From Avoscillospira sp045579045 (lineage in GTDB: Bacteria; Bacillota; Clostridia; Oscillospirales; Oscillospiraceae), in the NCBI GenBank assembly GCA_045579045.1, contig JAZNLL010000116.1, positions 1-40,417 of the forward strand: a DNA stretch of 40,417 bases. The letters are read 5' to 3'. The notes below the pieces were generated by a model. It saw only the letters and a program-made list of their open reading frames with translations. It searched no databases and was not told where the DNA came from. How positions within the stretch are numbered: position 1 is the stretch's first letter; every line of letters begins with the position of its first letter. Made by a program: the position numbers and the translations under genes. Shown here in pieces: positions 33,156 through 40,417 of this stretch.

Positions 33156-33821
33156 TTATACCCCTCCTTTCCTGCGCTTTTCCAGCAGGTTTACTGCCAG
33201 AAGCACCGCAAAGGAAATGGCAAGGTTCACCAGTACCCATCGGAATGCCAAGGCATCGTCATTGGTGCGCCAGAGCTGATAGACCGTTGTGGAAACCGTC
33301 GCCGTTTTACCGGGAGTGTAGCCGCTGACCATACTGGTGGCACCGTATTCGCCCAAGGCTCTGGCAAAAGCCAGCACGGTGCCTGCCAGAATCCCCTGTT
33401 TACAGCAGGGCATGCGAATTTTCCAGAAAATATAAGAATTACTCAATCCCAAGGTTTTACCAGACCACGCAAGAGTTTCGTCAAAGGACTCGAAAGCGCC
33501 TCTGGCGGTACGGTACATCAAGGGAAAAATCACCACTGCTGTAGCAAAGACAGCGGACCACCAATGCATGGTCAATCGCAATCCAAAGGTCTCCAGAACC
33601 CATGCGCCGATCAAACGCTTGGGACCCAAAACACGCAGGAGCAGATAGCCCACCACCGTGGGCGGCAGCACCAACGGCAGAGTAAACAACACATCCAGAA
33701 CGCCTTTCACCAGCCGGGGTGTCTTTGCGATGTAATAGGCAGCAAAAATACCGGCAAAGAAAACGATTCCCGTGCTGATGAGGGCAATTCTTATGGAGTT
33801 GTAAAGAGGAAACCAATCCAT
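33156..33821 (-). CDS. modB: Molybdate ABC transporter permease
   Basis: 221 residues with about five membrane helices. Motifs typical of ModB are TLPLVLPPTVVGYLLL (about 46-61), the EAA-type loop ending FARALGEYGATSMVSGYTPGKTATVSTTVY (about 147-176), which is the ModB/CysT signature. The start MDWFPLYNSIRIALIST is typical. It lies between modA and modC, 15 bases after modA and immediately before modC. Confidence 0.94.
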   Translation of the reverse strand: MDWFPLYNSIRIALISTGIVFFAGIFAAYYIAKTPRLVKGVLDVLFTLPLVLPPTVVGYLLLRVLGPKRLIGAWVLETFGLRLTMHWWSAVFATAVVIFPLMYRTARGAFESFDETLAWSGKTLGLSNSYIFWKIRMPCCKQGILAGTVLAFARALGEYGATSMVSGYTPGKTATVSTTVYQLWRTNDDALAFRWVLVNLAISFAVLLAVNLLEKRRKGGV

Positions 33822-33836
33822 ACCGGCACTCCTTTC

Positions 33837-34586
33837 TTATGCGATCGGTGTAAAGCCTACGGCTTCAAAGATTTCATCTGCTGTATCGCTTTTCAGAAAA
33901 CCAAGAAATTCTTTTGCAGCTTCATTGTTTTTTGATGTCTCCATCACTGCGGCGGGATAAATGACCTGACCGCACATGGCCTCTTTGGCTGTATCCACCA
34001 CCGTCAATCCGGCAGAGGCTGCATCGGTCTGATAGATAATTCCGCAATCCACCACCGCCTCAGTCACTTGGGTAGTGACTTCTTTGGCATTGGAGCCATA
34101 AGTAATACAACCGGCTTCTGCCAATTCCGCTTCATCCAAGCCAAAGAAAGCCAGAATTTTTTGCGTGTACTGCCCCACAGGGACATCCCTGTTGCCCATG
34201 GCCAGCATAATTGTCTGCTCTGTCAGGGCAGTTTTCAGATCGTCAAAGTTTTGAATATCGGCAGGATTTCCTTCCGGAACTGCCAGAACTACCTTATTCT
34301 CCAACAAATCCGTGGGGACAACTTCGAAATCTTCCATCTGCTTCTGACCGGCAGAAATGAAAATATCGCATTCTGCGCCCTCTTCGATCTGGGTCTTCAA
34401 AGTACCGGAGGAATCGAAATTAAACAGGATTTTCACATCCGGATTTTCCGACATATAGATTTCGCCCAGTTCTGTGAGGGTCTCCGTCATGGAGGCAGCT
34501 GCAAAGACAATCAGCTCTTGCTTTTCTTTTTTTGCACAACCGACAAGGAGGCACAAAAGAAGTAAGAAAACCAGTGTCTTCTTCAT
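33837..34586 (-). CDS. modA: Molybdate-binding lipoprotein
   Basis: 249 residues. The signal peptide ends at the lipobox LVGC (Cys17), so it is lipid-anchored outside the membrane. The mature protein begins LIVFAAASMTETLTELG, then LFNFDSSGTLKTQIEEGAECDIFISAG, the ModA oxyanion-binding pattern (AAAS and SSG). VDCGIIYQTDA and the end EIFEAVGFTPI also fit. Tungstate cannot be excluded. The ATG at 34586 lies only 4 bases after the glycosidase gene, preceded by AAAGGATTG, so transcription is likely shared with that gene. Confidence 0.93.
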   Translation of the reverse strand: MKKTLVFLLLLCLLVGCAKKEKQELIVFAAASMTETLTELGEIYMSENPDVKILFNFDSSGTLKTQIEEGAECDIFISAGQKQMEDFEVVPTDLLENKVVLAVPEGNPADIQNFDDLKTALTEQTIMLAMGNRDVPVGQYTQKILAFFGLDEAELAEAGCITYGSNAKEVTTQVTEAVVDCGIIYQTDAASAGLTVVDTAKEAMCGQVIYPAAVMETSKNNEAAKEFLGFLKSDTADEIFEAVGFTPIA

Positions 34587-34590
34587 ATAA

Positions 34591-36627
34591 TCAATCCTTT
34601 GTCACAATAAAAAGAGCTCGCATGGCAGATACGGTGACAGTTTCTCCATGGGCAACGGCAGTCACAGAGCCGTCCTCCGGGTTCCAGATCTCACCGTCCG
34701 CGCCATTGTAAAGGAGCTTGCCATCGGTACGGGAGCGGTTCACCAGGAAGTAAATGGTCTCCCCGCCACGCTTAAAAACAGCACGATGGATGATGGCATT
34801 TTCTGCAGCCTTTGGGAAGGTCTCATCGGGCTGCACCAGTGCCTTGACGGCGTCCAGATCGCAGACAGGCAGTCCGGTCTGCAATGCAGAGCCGTCCTCT
34901 GCTGCAAAAGTGGGAGTTTGATCAAGGAAACGAACTTCCACGCCATTCTCCGCCAGCTTTTCCATCACACGCAGGCTTTCTCCGTAGATCACATCCATGG
35001 AAGGCACGAAGATTCTCTTGATGGGATTGCCGGAGATGGTACCCTTCTCGGCAGCTTCTCTCAAATCATCCCGATCGATCATATAGAAATCCCGACCGGC
35101 ATCCATAATGGCACGCATAAGCAGTCCCGTGGAATCCGTCACCATATGATCTCCCGTATTCCATGCACCGGTATACTCCGGAACAGTCTTGGCCTGGGTA
35201 TCTTCAATGCCATAGTAAATGTAGGTGTCGCAATAATTATGTAAACCATCCAGCATCAAGCCGAGACGACCCACATATTCGTTGAACCAGTTGGTTTCGG
35301 CTTCATTGGTCAGTCCCTCAGGCATCACATCTGCCAGCCTACCGTCTTTCCAACCGGAAAAGTCCGCTTTGAAGTAGGAATGGGTCACACGGCAGCCTGC
35401 CATATACAGCATACCCATGACCGCAGTCATGTTGTTCAGAGGATCTTCTGCAAAGATTTCCGCACCGGCATAGGGGCAGATCTCCACCATCATGCCGTTG
35501 GTGCCCTTTTTTCGAATCGCCATCTGGGCATATCTGGGGGTCTCGTACCAGTAATCCTCCGGGTAGCACTGCAGCAAGTCAATACCGGGATAAGATGCTG
35601 CACACAGAACCTCGATGAAGTTGCCGAAGTGCTTGACATGGTTAAAAACAAACTCCTCGGCAATATAATGGCCGGAGAAACCGCAGCCATGGGCTTCACA
35701 CCAGTCGGACAGCTGCTCTGACCATGCTTCGGCAATGAGCTTGCCAACCAATTCATAAAACCGGATACGGACAGCATAGGCATTGCTGCCGCCTTCAAAG
35801 AGCAACGGCAGCTGAGGCAGGATAGAATGTCCGTATTCCGCTTCGTAGGCTTCAAACAAACCATCTACCCAAGGTGCCAGAGCAAAAGGCCAGACTTCCT
35901 CAGGACCAATATAAGCCACCTGCAGACCGGGCTCATCGGTGAACACATTGAGGGCTCGACGAAAGGAATCCGGCACCCGCTCCACCATAGGCTCATAGAC
36001 CCGTTTGATAAACTGAGCAACTGCCCGTTTATCCATGATATTGATGTTCTTCTGGTGCGAAGCAATGTTGTGGGTGCTGTGAGAGCCTTCGTAGGCATCC
36101 TTCACGGAGAACACATAGAGGATCTCCAGTTCCTTCAGATCACACTCTACAAAGTCCTTTGTAAAAGGCACGGGCTCCATGCGGTCAAACTGCACCACGC
36201 TGTCAAACACATTGGGAGAAGCCACAGGATACTTGGCTGCCCAGATGATTTTCTCTGCTTCATCGGGCAAATGGTATTTGGCATGGACCGGTTCATAGGC
36301 CATGCGTCGGTACATAAAAAAGCCCTTGGCTGCCAGCTCCGGATGACCTTCCAAAGTCAGACCGCCGCCTCTGCCACTGGGGTAGCGCACTTCGTCATAA
36401 ATCCAATAGGAAAGACCTTTTGCATCCAGTTCATCCAGAATATCCGCAAAGCTGTCCAGATTATCCGGGTTGGAGGTGAAACCGTTATCCGGCGGCACGT
36501 TGGTCACAACACCCCGATAACCGTAGTCCCGGAAGGCATCCATCAAATCCTTGCGATTTTCCGGCCATTGGTGCAGCAAATAGTTCGTCCGATACTGAGC
36601 AGGAGGATTCTGAAACGCAGATTTCAT
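34591..36627 (-). CDS. Large intracellular glycoside hydrolase, GH106-like
   Basis: 678 residues from the ATG at 36627, preceded by AAAAAGGAG. There is no signal peptide, so it is cytoplasmic. The N-terminal half looks like a TIM barrel (GYRGVVTNVPPDNGF, SYWIYDEVRYPSGRGGG, LNVFTDEPGLQ, GFSGHYIAEE), with acidic residues placed like a retaining or inverting glycosidase. The C-terminal third is a Rossmann-like plus beta-sandwich region (IFVPSMDVIYGESLRVMEKL, IYFLVNRSRTDG). The TDEP motif and layout recall GH106-type alpha-L-rhamnosidases, but the family assignment is from memory and unsure. It has its own promoter and is cotranscribed with modABC. Confidence 0.6.
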   Translation of the reverse strand: MKSAFQNPPAQYRTNYLLHQWPENRKDLMDAFRDYGYRGVVTNVPPDNGFTSNPDNLDSFADILDELDAKGLSYWIYDEVRYPSGRGGGLTLEGHPELAAKGFFMYRRMAYEPVHAKYHLPDEAEKIIWAAKYPVASPNVFDSVVQFDRMEPVPFTKDFVECDLKELEILYVFSVKDAYEGSHSTHNIASHQKNINIMDKRAVAQFIKRVYEPMVERVPDSFRRALNVFTDEPGLQVAYIGPEEVWPFALAPWVDGLFEAYEAEYGHSILPQLPLLFEGGSNAYAVRIRFYELVGKLIAEAWSEQLSDWCEAHGCGFSGHYIAEEFVFNHVKHFGNFIEVLCAASYPGIDLLQCYPEDYWYETPRYAQMAIRKKGTNGMMVEICPYAGAEIFAEDPLNNMTAVMGMLYMAGCRVTHSYFKADFSGWKDGRLADVMPEGLTNEAETNWFNEYVGRLGLMLDGLHNYCDTYIYYGIEDTQAKTVPEYTGAWNTGDHMVTDSTGLLMRAIMDAGRDFYMIDRDDLREAAEKGTISGNPIKRIFVPSMDVIYGESLRVMEKLAENGVEVRFLDQTPTFAAEDGSALQTGLPVCDLDAVKALVQPDETFPKAAENAIIHRAVFKRGGETIYFLVNRSRTDGKLLYNGADGEIWNPEDGSVTAVAHGETVTVSAMRALFIVTKD

Positions 36628-36664
36628 AAATATTCTCCTTTTTCCAAAAGGTTTCTTTAAGTGC

Positions 36665-36692
36665 ATTGTACAACATTTCCTCTGATTTGCAA
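36665..36692 (-). promoter_or_regulatory. Sigma-A promoter of the glycosidase-modABC operon
   Basis: Read on minus: TTGCAA (36687-36692), 16-base spacer, TACAAT (36665-36670). The glycosidase ATG lies 37 bases after the -10. No catabolite or molybdate-repressor operator was recognised. Confidence 0.6.
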
Positions 36693-36713
36693 GCCGGAAC
36701 TTCAGAAAACACG

Positions 36714-36743
36714 AAGCACTGCAGAATTTTTTCTGCAGTGCTT
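36714..36743 (-). terminator. Hairpin after the sodium:amino-acid symporter gene
   Basis: A 13-bp perfect stem (36714-36726 with 36731-36743) with a 4-base loop, seven bases after the symporter stop codon. The T-run on minus is poor, so termination may be partial, but the position fits. Confidence 0.7.
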
Positions 36744-36749
36744 TGACTT

Positions 36750-38156
36750 TTATGATTTCAGTTTCTTTTGTTTGTCAAAATAATCCTTTGTCAGCTTTGC
36801 GACCACACCGGAAAGGGCAAACAATGCCACAAAGTTGGGAATCGCCATAAGACCGTTGAAGGTATCTGCCACATCCCAGACAACATCCAGAGAAGTAGTG
36901 GCACCCACCACGATCATAGCCACGAAAATCAGCTGATAGACCTTGGTGGCCTTCATACCGAACAGATATTCGAAGCAGCGAGTGCCGTAGAGAGACCAGC
37001 CCAGAATAGTGGAATAGGCAAAGAATGCCAGAGCGATGGCAATAAACAAAGATGCAAACTTCTGGCCAAAGACCGTGCCGAAAGCAGCCGTGATGATTTC
37101 AGAGCCGGGCTTTACACCAAAGGCTATATCCACACCGCTGACGATGATGGTCAGACCGGTCATTGTACAGATGACAATGGTATCCATGAAGACCTCAAAG
37201 ATACCGAACAGACCCTGCTGAACAGGACCTTCTGTCTGGGCAGCAGCATGGGCAATAGCGGCAGAGCCAAGACCGGCTTCATTGGAGAAAGCACTGCGGC
37301 GCAGACCCCAGACCAGAGCTTCCTTCAGAGCAATGCCGCTGGCAGCACCCATAACAGCCCTGGGAGTAAAAGCAGCAGCAAAGATTTTTCCAAACGCACC
37401 GCCAATACTGGACACATTGCTGAAAATCACGATCAAAGCGAAGATGATGTAGAACAAGCTCATAAAAGGAACCAGCAGCTCTGTTACTTTACCGATACGG
37501 GCAATGCCGCCGAAAAGCGCCGCAGCTGTCAGAACGGCCAGCAAGATACCGAGAATCAGATTGATGAGATCCTTCTTTTCTGCCATGGCAGGCACGAAAG
37601 CAGTGATCGCACCGTTGATGGAACCGGTGATGCTGTTGGCCTGAGATAAGTTGCCGATACCAAAGGAAGCCAACATGGCAAATGCCGCAAAGAGCACTGC
37701 CAGCCATTTCCAGTTTTTCCCCAGACCGGACTCAATGTAATACATGGGGCCGCCAATCCAGTCACCCTTTTCGTTGCGCTTGCGGAAATGGACAGACAGA
37801 GTCACCTCTGAATACTTGATAATCATACCCAGCAGCGCAGCGATCCACAGCCAAAAGATAGCACCGTAACCACCCATGGCAATGGCCTGACTGGTACCAA
37901 TGATATTGCCGGTACCGACGGTGGCAGCCAGAGCGGTGGTCAAAGCCTGGAAGGGCGTTACAGCACCCTTTTCCACTTCCTGCTTATGGAAGATCTTGCC
38001 AATGGTGTTTTTCATAGCATGACCGAATTTGGCGAACTGCATACCACGATTGAGGACGGTGAAGAGTATACCGCCAATCGCAACGCAGGGCAGCAGGATG
38101 TAAAGCCATGCTACAGTGTTCAAAGGACCTGTGATAAAACCAAGTATCGCGTTCAT
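36750..38156 (-). CDS. Sodium:alanine/glycine symporter (AGCS family)
   Basis: 468 residues with about ten to eleven hydrophobic helices. Family motifs are AALLGMIIKYSEVTLSVHFR, GGPMYYIE (about residues 135-142), TVGTGNIIGTSQAIAMGGYGAIFWLW and RRSAFSNEAGLGSAAIAHAAA (about 290-310). These transporters import alanine, glycine or related amino acids with Na+. The start MNAILGFITGPLNTVAW follows AGAGGAGAG. It lies 12 bases after the aldolase gene, so it ends a three-gene unit. Substrate specificity cannot be read from the sequence. Confidence 0.94.
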   Translation of the reverse strand: MNAILGFITGPLNTVAWLYILLPCVAIGGILFTVLNRGMQFAKFGHAMKNTIGKIFHKQEVEKGAVTPFQALTTALAATVGTGNIIGTSQAIAMGGYGAIFWLWIAALLGMIIKYSEVTLSVHFRKRNEKGDWIGGPMYYIESGLGKNWKWLAVLFAAFAMLASFGIGNLSQANSITGSINGAITAFVPAMAEKKDLINLILGILLAVLTAAALFGGIARIGKVTELLVPFMSLFYIIFALIVIFSNVSSIGGAFGKIFAAAFTPRAVMGAASGIALKEALVWGLRRSAFSNEAGLGSAAIAHAAAQTEGPVQQGLFGIFEVFMDTIVICTMTGLTIIVSGVDIAFGVKPGSEIITAAFGTVFGQKFASLFIAIALAFFAYSTILGWSLYGTRCFEYLFGMKATKVYQLIFVAMIVVGATTSLDVVWDVADTFNGLMAIPNFVALFALSGVVAKLTKDYFDKQKKLKS

Positions 38157-38168
38157 AATCTCTCTCCT

Positions 38169-38813
38169 CTATGTACGGTTTATTCTTTGCAGATGCTGCT
38201 GCCAGAGAATCTCCCTCTCCTCCGCAGGCAGAACCTTTGGCGTTCCTACCTGCTTTGCCAGAGTGAGGATCCTGGCACTGGCTTCTGCTGCCTCCATGGC
38301 ATTCATGGCGTCAATAACTGTTTTTCCCACAGCCATAGCGCCATGGTTTTCCAGAAGGATCACATCTTCTTTTTCCAGCAGCGGTCCCACTTCCCGGTAG
38401 ATATCATCGGTGCCGGGTCTGCCATAGGCTGCCACTTCAATGGAACCGTAGACCACGATCATTTCCGGGTACGCATCGGAGCGCACCGGCTGTCCGCACA
38501 CGGCATGGGCTGTCAGATAGGGCGCATGGGCATGGACAATGCCGCCGATATCTTCCCTGCACTTGTAGGCATGCAGGTGCAGCTTATATTCGGAACTGGC
38601 CTTGCAGCTGCCGCCCACCTGCTCCCCATCCATGGTCAGGACTGCGATCTGATCTTCCTGCAGGAAGGCTTTGTTTCTGCCGCTGGGAGTAATATACACC
38701 AAATCTCCTTCACGGACAGAGATATTGCCCTCGATGGCGTTCAGAATTCCCTTTTCATCCAGCCGCTTGGCTACCAAAAGGACCTGTCGGATCGCCTCTT
38801 TACTGAAATTCAT
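38169..38813 (-). CDS. Class II aldolase/adducin-family protein (fuculose-phosphate aldolase-like)
   Basis: 214 residues. Family motifs: GNISVREGDLVYITPSG near the start, a catalytic-type Glu in SSEYKLHLHAY, the zinc pair HAHAP (about residues 94-98), and the third zinc His in LLENHGAMAVG (about 152-162). These fit L-fuculose-1-phosphate or related aldolases, which split a sugar phosphate to dihydroxyacetone phosphate and an aldehyde; epimerases and methylthioribulose-phosphate dehydratases share the fold. AAGGAGG precedes the ATG. The neighbours (a protease and an amino-acid symporter) give no pathway hint, so the substrate is open. Confidence 0.88.
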   Translation of the reverse strand: MNFSKEAIRQVLLVAKRLDEKGILNAIEGNISVREGDLVYITPSGRNKAFLQEDQIAVLTMDGEQVGGSCKASSEYKLHLHAYKCREDIGGIVHAHAPYLTAHAVCGQPVRSDAYPEMIVVYGSIEVAAYGRPGTDDIYREVGPLLEKEDVILLENHGAMAVGKTVIDAMNAMEAAEASARILTLAKQVGTPKVLPAEEREILWQQHLQRINRT

Positions 38814-38826
38814 TTGGGCATCCTCC

Positions 38827-39522
38827 TTATCTTCTGCGGCTGTTGCCCCGGGTCAGAATCACCAGACGGAGCAGCTGCAAAATGGCGGAGAACAAAGCTG
38901 CCACATAGGTCAGTGCCGCAGCGCGGAGAACCTTGGACGAACCTTTCAGCTCCTCACCTACCAACATACCGCTTTCTTCCAGTATCCGCAATGCTCTGTT
39001 GGAAGCGTTGAACTCCACAGGCAAAGTGATGAGCTGAAACAGCACCACAAAGGTGAACAGGAACACACCGATCTGCGCCAGACCCGGCATACCGAAGAGC
39101 AGGCCCAACAAGATCACAGGCCATGACAGCATGGAACCGATATTGGCAATGGGTACAGACAAAGACCGCAGCTTCAAAGGCCCATAACCCACATTGTGCT
39201 GAATGGCATGGCCGCATTCATGGGCCGCCACACCGATGGCTGCAACGGAAGTGGAATTATAAACGCTGTCAGACAACCGTAAAATCTTCTCCTTGGGAGA
39301 ATAGTGATCGGTCAGATTGCCTTTGATCCGCTCAATACGGACATCGGCGATACCGGCATTACGCAGGATCACTGCCGCCGCATCCTGAGCAGTCAAGCCT
39401 CTGCGGTTAGTGACTTTGCTGAACCGCTGAAAGGCGCTGTTGACCCTTGCCGATGCGATCATACTGATCACGGCACCGATGAGGACTAAAATATAGGTGC
39501 TGTCAAAATAAAAAGGATACAC
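38827..39522 (-). CDS. Zinc metallopeptidase of the YugP family
   Basis: 231 residues, with an N-terminal membrane helix, the zinc protease motif HECGHAIQH (about 101-109), and about three hydrophobic helices in the second half. GTG start at 39522, eight bases after GGAGG. YugP-type proteins are membrane proteases (peptidase family M-type, HExxH variant with Cys: HECGH) of unknown substrate. The gene heads a unit with the class II aldolase (13 bases apart) and the symporter. A TGATATAAT promoter lies upstream. Confidence 0.9.
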   Translation of the reverse strand: MYPFYFDSTYILVLIGAVISMIASARVNSAFQRFSKVTNRRGLTAQDAAAVILRNAGIADVRIERIKGNLTDHYSPKEKILRLSDSVYNSTSVAAIGVAAHECGHAIQHNVGYGPLKLRSLSVPIANIGSMLSWPVILLGLLFGMPGLAQIGVFLFTFVVLFQLITLPVEFNASNRALRILEESGMLVGEELKGSSKVLRAAALTYVAALFSAILQLLRLVILTRGNSRRR

Positions 39523-39535
39523 GGATCATTCCTCC

Positions 39536-39552
39536 AAAGACAGATTGTCTTT
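39536..39552. repeat. 7-bp dyad beside the YugP-family ribosome site
   Basis: Arms 39536-39542 and 39546-39552 (AAAGACA and TGTCTTT) with a 3-base loop, directly next to the CCTCC that is the Shine-Dalgarno on minus. It could be a leader hairpin or an operator. Confidence 0.4.
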
Positions 39553-39579
39553 CTATTCTATGTCATCTTTGACTGCTAC

Positions 39580-39588
39580 ATTATATCA
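39580..39588 (-). promoter_or_regulatory. Extended -10 promoter of the YugP-aldolase-symporter unit
   Basis: Read on minus: TGATATAAT, a perfect TATAAT (39580-39585) with the TGn extension. No good -35 at 16-18 bases. The start codon lies about 57 bases downstream. Confidence 0.65.
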
Positions 39589-39630
39589 TGTTTTTCCTTT
39601 TTTTCCACCAGAAATTATGAGAAATACCTA

Positions 39631-39659
39631 TTTACCTTTGAACAAAAATAGCTTATAAT
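39631..39659 (+). promoter_or_regulatory. Sigma-A promoter of the PPi-phosphofructokinase gene
   Basis: TTTACC (39631-39636), 17-base spacer, TATAAT (39654-39659, perfect). The ATG at 39712 follows AGGAG after 10 bases. Confidence 0.7.
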
Positions 39660-39711
39660 GTCATCGTATGCGGTCTTTTACCGAAATCAACTATTTAGGA
39701 GTGTTTTTATA

Positions 39712-40417
39712 ATGAAGCTTTCCCCTCTTCAGATTGCCAGATACCAGTATCAGCCTAAGCTGCCCGGTATGCTCAGAAACGGCATCTCCGAGATCTGCGT
39801 GAAGAACGGCAGTGCAACCGAAAGCGTTGCCAACCAGGATCAGATCAAGGCTCTGTTCCCCAACACCTACGGCAAGAATGAGATCACCTTCCAGAAGGGT
39901 CAGAATACTGCCGAGGATAAGAAGCAGGTTGTCGGTGTTGTCCTCTCCGGCGGTCAGGCTCCCGGTGGTCACAATGTTATCTGCGGCCTGTACGATGCAC
40001 TGAAGCGCACCAATCAGGATAATGTCCTCTATGGCTTCAAGGGCGGTCCCAGCGGTCTGATTGAGGATGATTATCTGATCTTTGACGATGAATATATCAA
40101 CCAGTACCGCAACACCGGCGGTTTCGATATCATCGGTTCCGGCAGAACCAAGCTGGAGACCGAAGAACAGTTCGCCATCGTGGCTGATGACTGCAAGAAG
40201 CACGGCATCACTGCCATCGTCATCAGCGGCGGCGACGACTCCAACACCAATGCTGCTGTTCTGGCTGAGTACTTTGCCGCCAACAACCCCGGCGTGCAGG
40301 TCATCGGCTGCCCCAAGACCATCGACGGCGACCTGAAGACCGACGATATCGAGTGCTCCTTCGGCTTGGATACCGCCACCAAGACCTATGCAGAGATCGT
40401 CGGCAACATCGAGCGTG
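39712..40417 (+). CDS. pfp: PPi-dependent 6-phosphofructokinase (3' end outside window)
   Basis: The first 235 codons are present and the frame is open to the window edge. It phosphorylates fructose-6-phosphate in glycolysis, here probably with pyrophosphate. VVLSGGQAPGGHNVI (about 75-89), GFKGGPSG, GGDDSNTNA (about 171-179) and CPKTIDGDL (about 203-211) are visible. The second Asp of GGDD and the Lys of PKTIDGD are features of PPi-using enzymes, where ATP enzymes have GGDG and PGTIDND. The long N-terminal extension before the SGG motif (about 78 residues) matches the long PPi-PFK group. It is divergent from the YugP-family gene. Confidence 0.93.
   Translation, partial: MKLSPLQIARYQYQPKLPGMLRNGISEICVKNGSATESVANQDQIKALFPNTYGKNEITFQKGQNTAEDKKQVVGVVLSGGQAPGGHNVICGLYDALKRTNQDNVLYGFKGGPSGLIEDDYLIFDDEYINQYRNTGGFDIIGSGRTKLETEEQFAIVADDCKKHGITAIVISGGDDSNTNAAVLAEYFAANNPGVQVIGCPKTIDGDLKTDDIECSFGLDTATKTYAEIVGNIER

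Noticed and set aside
36714..36743. A strong bidirectional terminator between the glycosidase promoter and the symporter gene
   Set aside because: The stem is perfect but the T-run is poor on minus and broken on plus, so only a moderate-confidence minus-strand call is kept.
1..40417. CRISPR arrays, tRNA or rRNA genes, insertion sequences, prophage, known riboswitches
   Set aside because: None were recognised by eye. A tRNA or Rfam scan would be needed to exclude small RNAs.

Overview
The window looks like chromosomal core sequence of an endospore-forming Firmicute of class Clostridia. An Oscillospirales-type gut anaerobe is my inference. The support is spoVAD/spoVAE, whiA, hprK, rapZ, a DUF1385 (YqhQ-like) gene, zinc-type L28 and L32, a PPi-type phosphofructokinase, moderate GC, strong AGGAGG ribosome sites and dense operons with ATGA overlaps. 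I saw no rRNA, tRNA, CRISPR array, insertion sequence or prophage gene, and no gene-free stretch longer than 300 bases. The longest gaps are about 120-190 bases and hold promoters or terminators.

Layout. 1-669: the C-terminal half of an MFS transporter. 719-3523 (minus): a unit running dusB, ECF sigma factor, zinc-finger anti-sigma factor, HAD phosphatase. 3645-5198 (plus): a spore cluster of spoVAD, spoVAE and a 39-residue protein made almost only of Asn and Gln, the last preceded by a sigma-G-like promoter. 5234-6502: an 88-residue unknown gene divergent from a DMT transporter. 6522-15383 (minus): a long co-directional run of DG-repeat lipoprotein, response regulator, histidine kinase, DUF1385, prmC, recA, recX, rimO and pgsA, mostly with overlapping or touching ends. 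15470-22689 (minus): hprK, then murB, rapZ, whiA and dnaE. 22860-23048 (plus): rpmB. 23103-26913 (minus): DUF177-rpmF, then der, plsY and gpsA. 27095-32095 (plus): an RluC/D pseudouridine synthase, then potABCD. 32124-36627 (minus): a GH106-like glycosidase immediately followed by modABC. 36750-39522 (minus): a YugP-type zinc protease, a class II aldolase and a sodium:amino-acid symporter. 39712-end (plus): a PPi-dependent phosphofructokinase, cut by the window edge.

Functional themes are spore dipicolinate uptake, membrane lipid synthesis (plsY, gpsA, pgsA), ribosome and translation factors (rpmB, rpmF, der, rimO, prmC, dusB, RluC/D), DNA replication and recombination (dnaE, recA, recX), cell wall and carbon regulation (murB, rapZ, hprK), and uptake of polyamines and molybdate.

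The observations most worth following are: the N/Q-rich microprotein with its own forespore-type promoter; a perfect 17-bp hairpin at the start of recX; recA starting inside the prmC stop codon with no room for its own promoter; a PotD predicted to be held by a C-terminal membrane helix; a glycosidase coupled to modABC; and two neighbours that are usually present but missing here (spoVAC, and yvcK between rapZ and whiA). No complete novel defence or mobile system was found.
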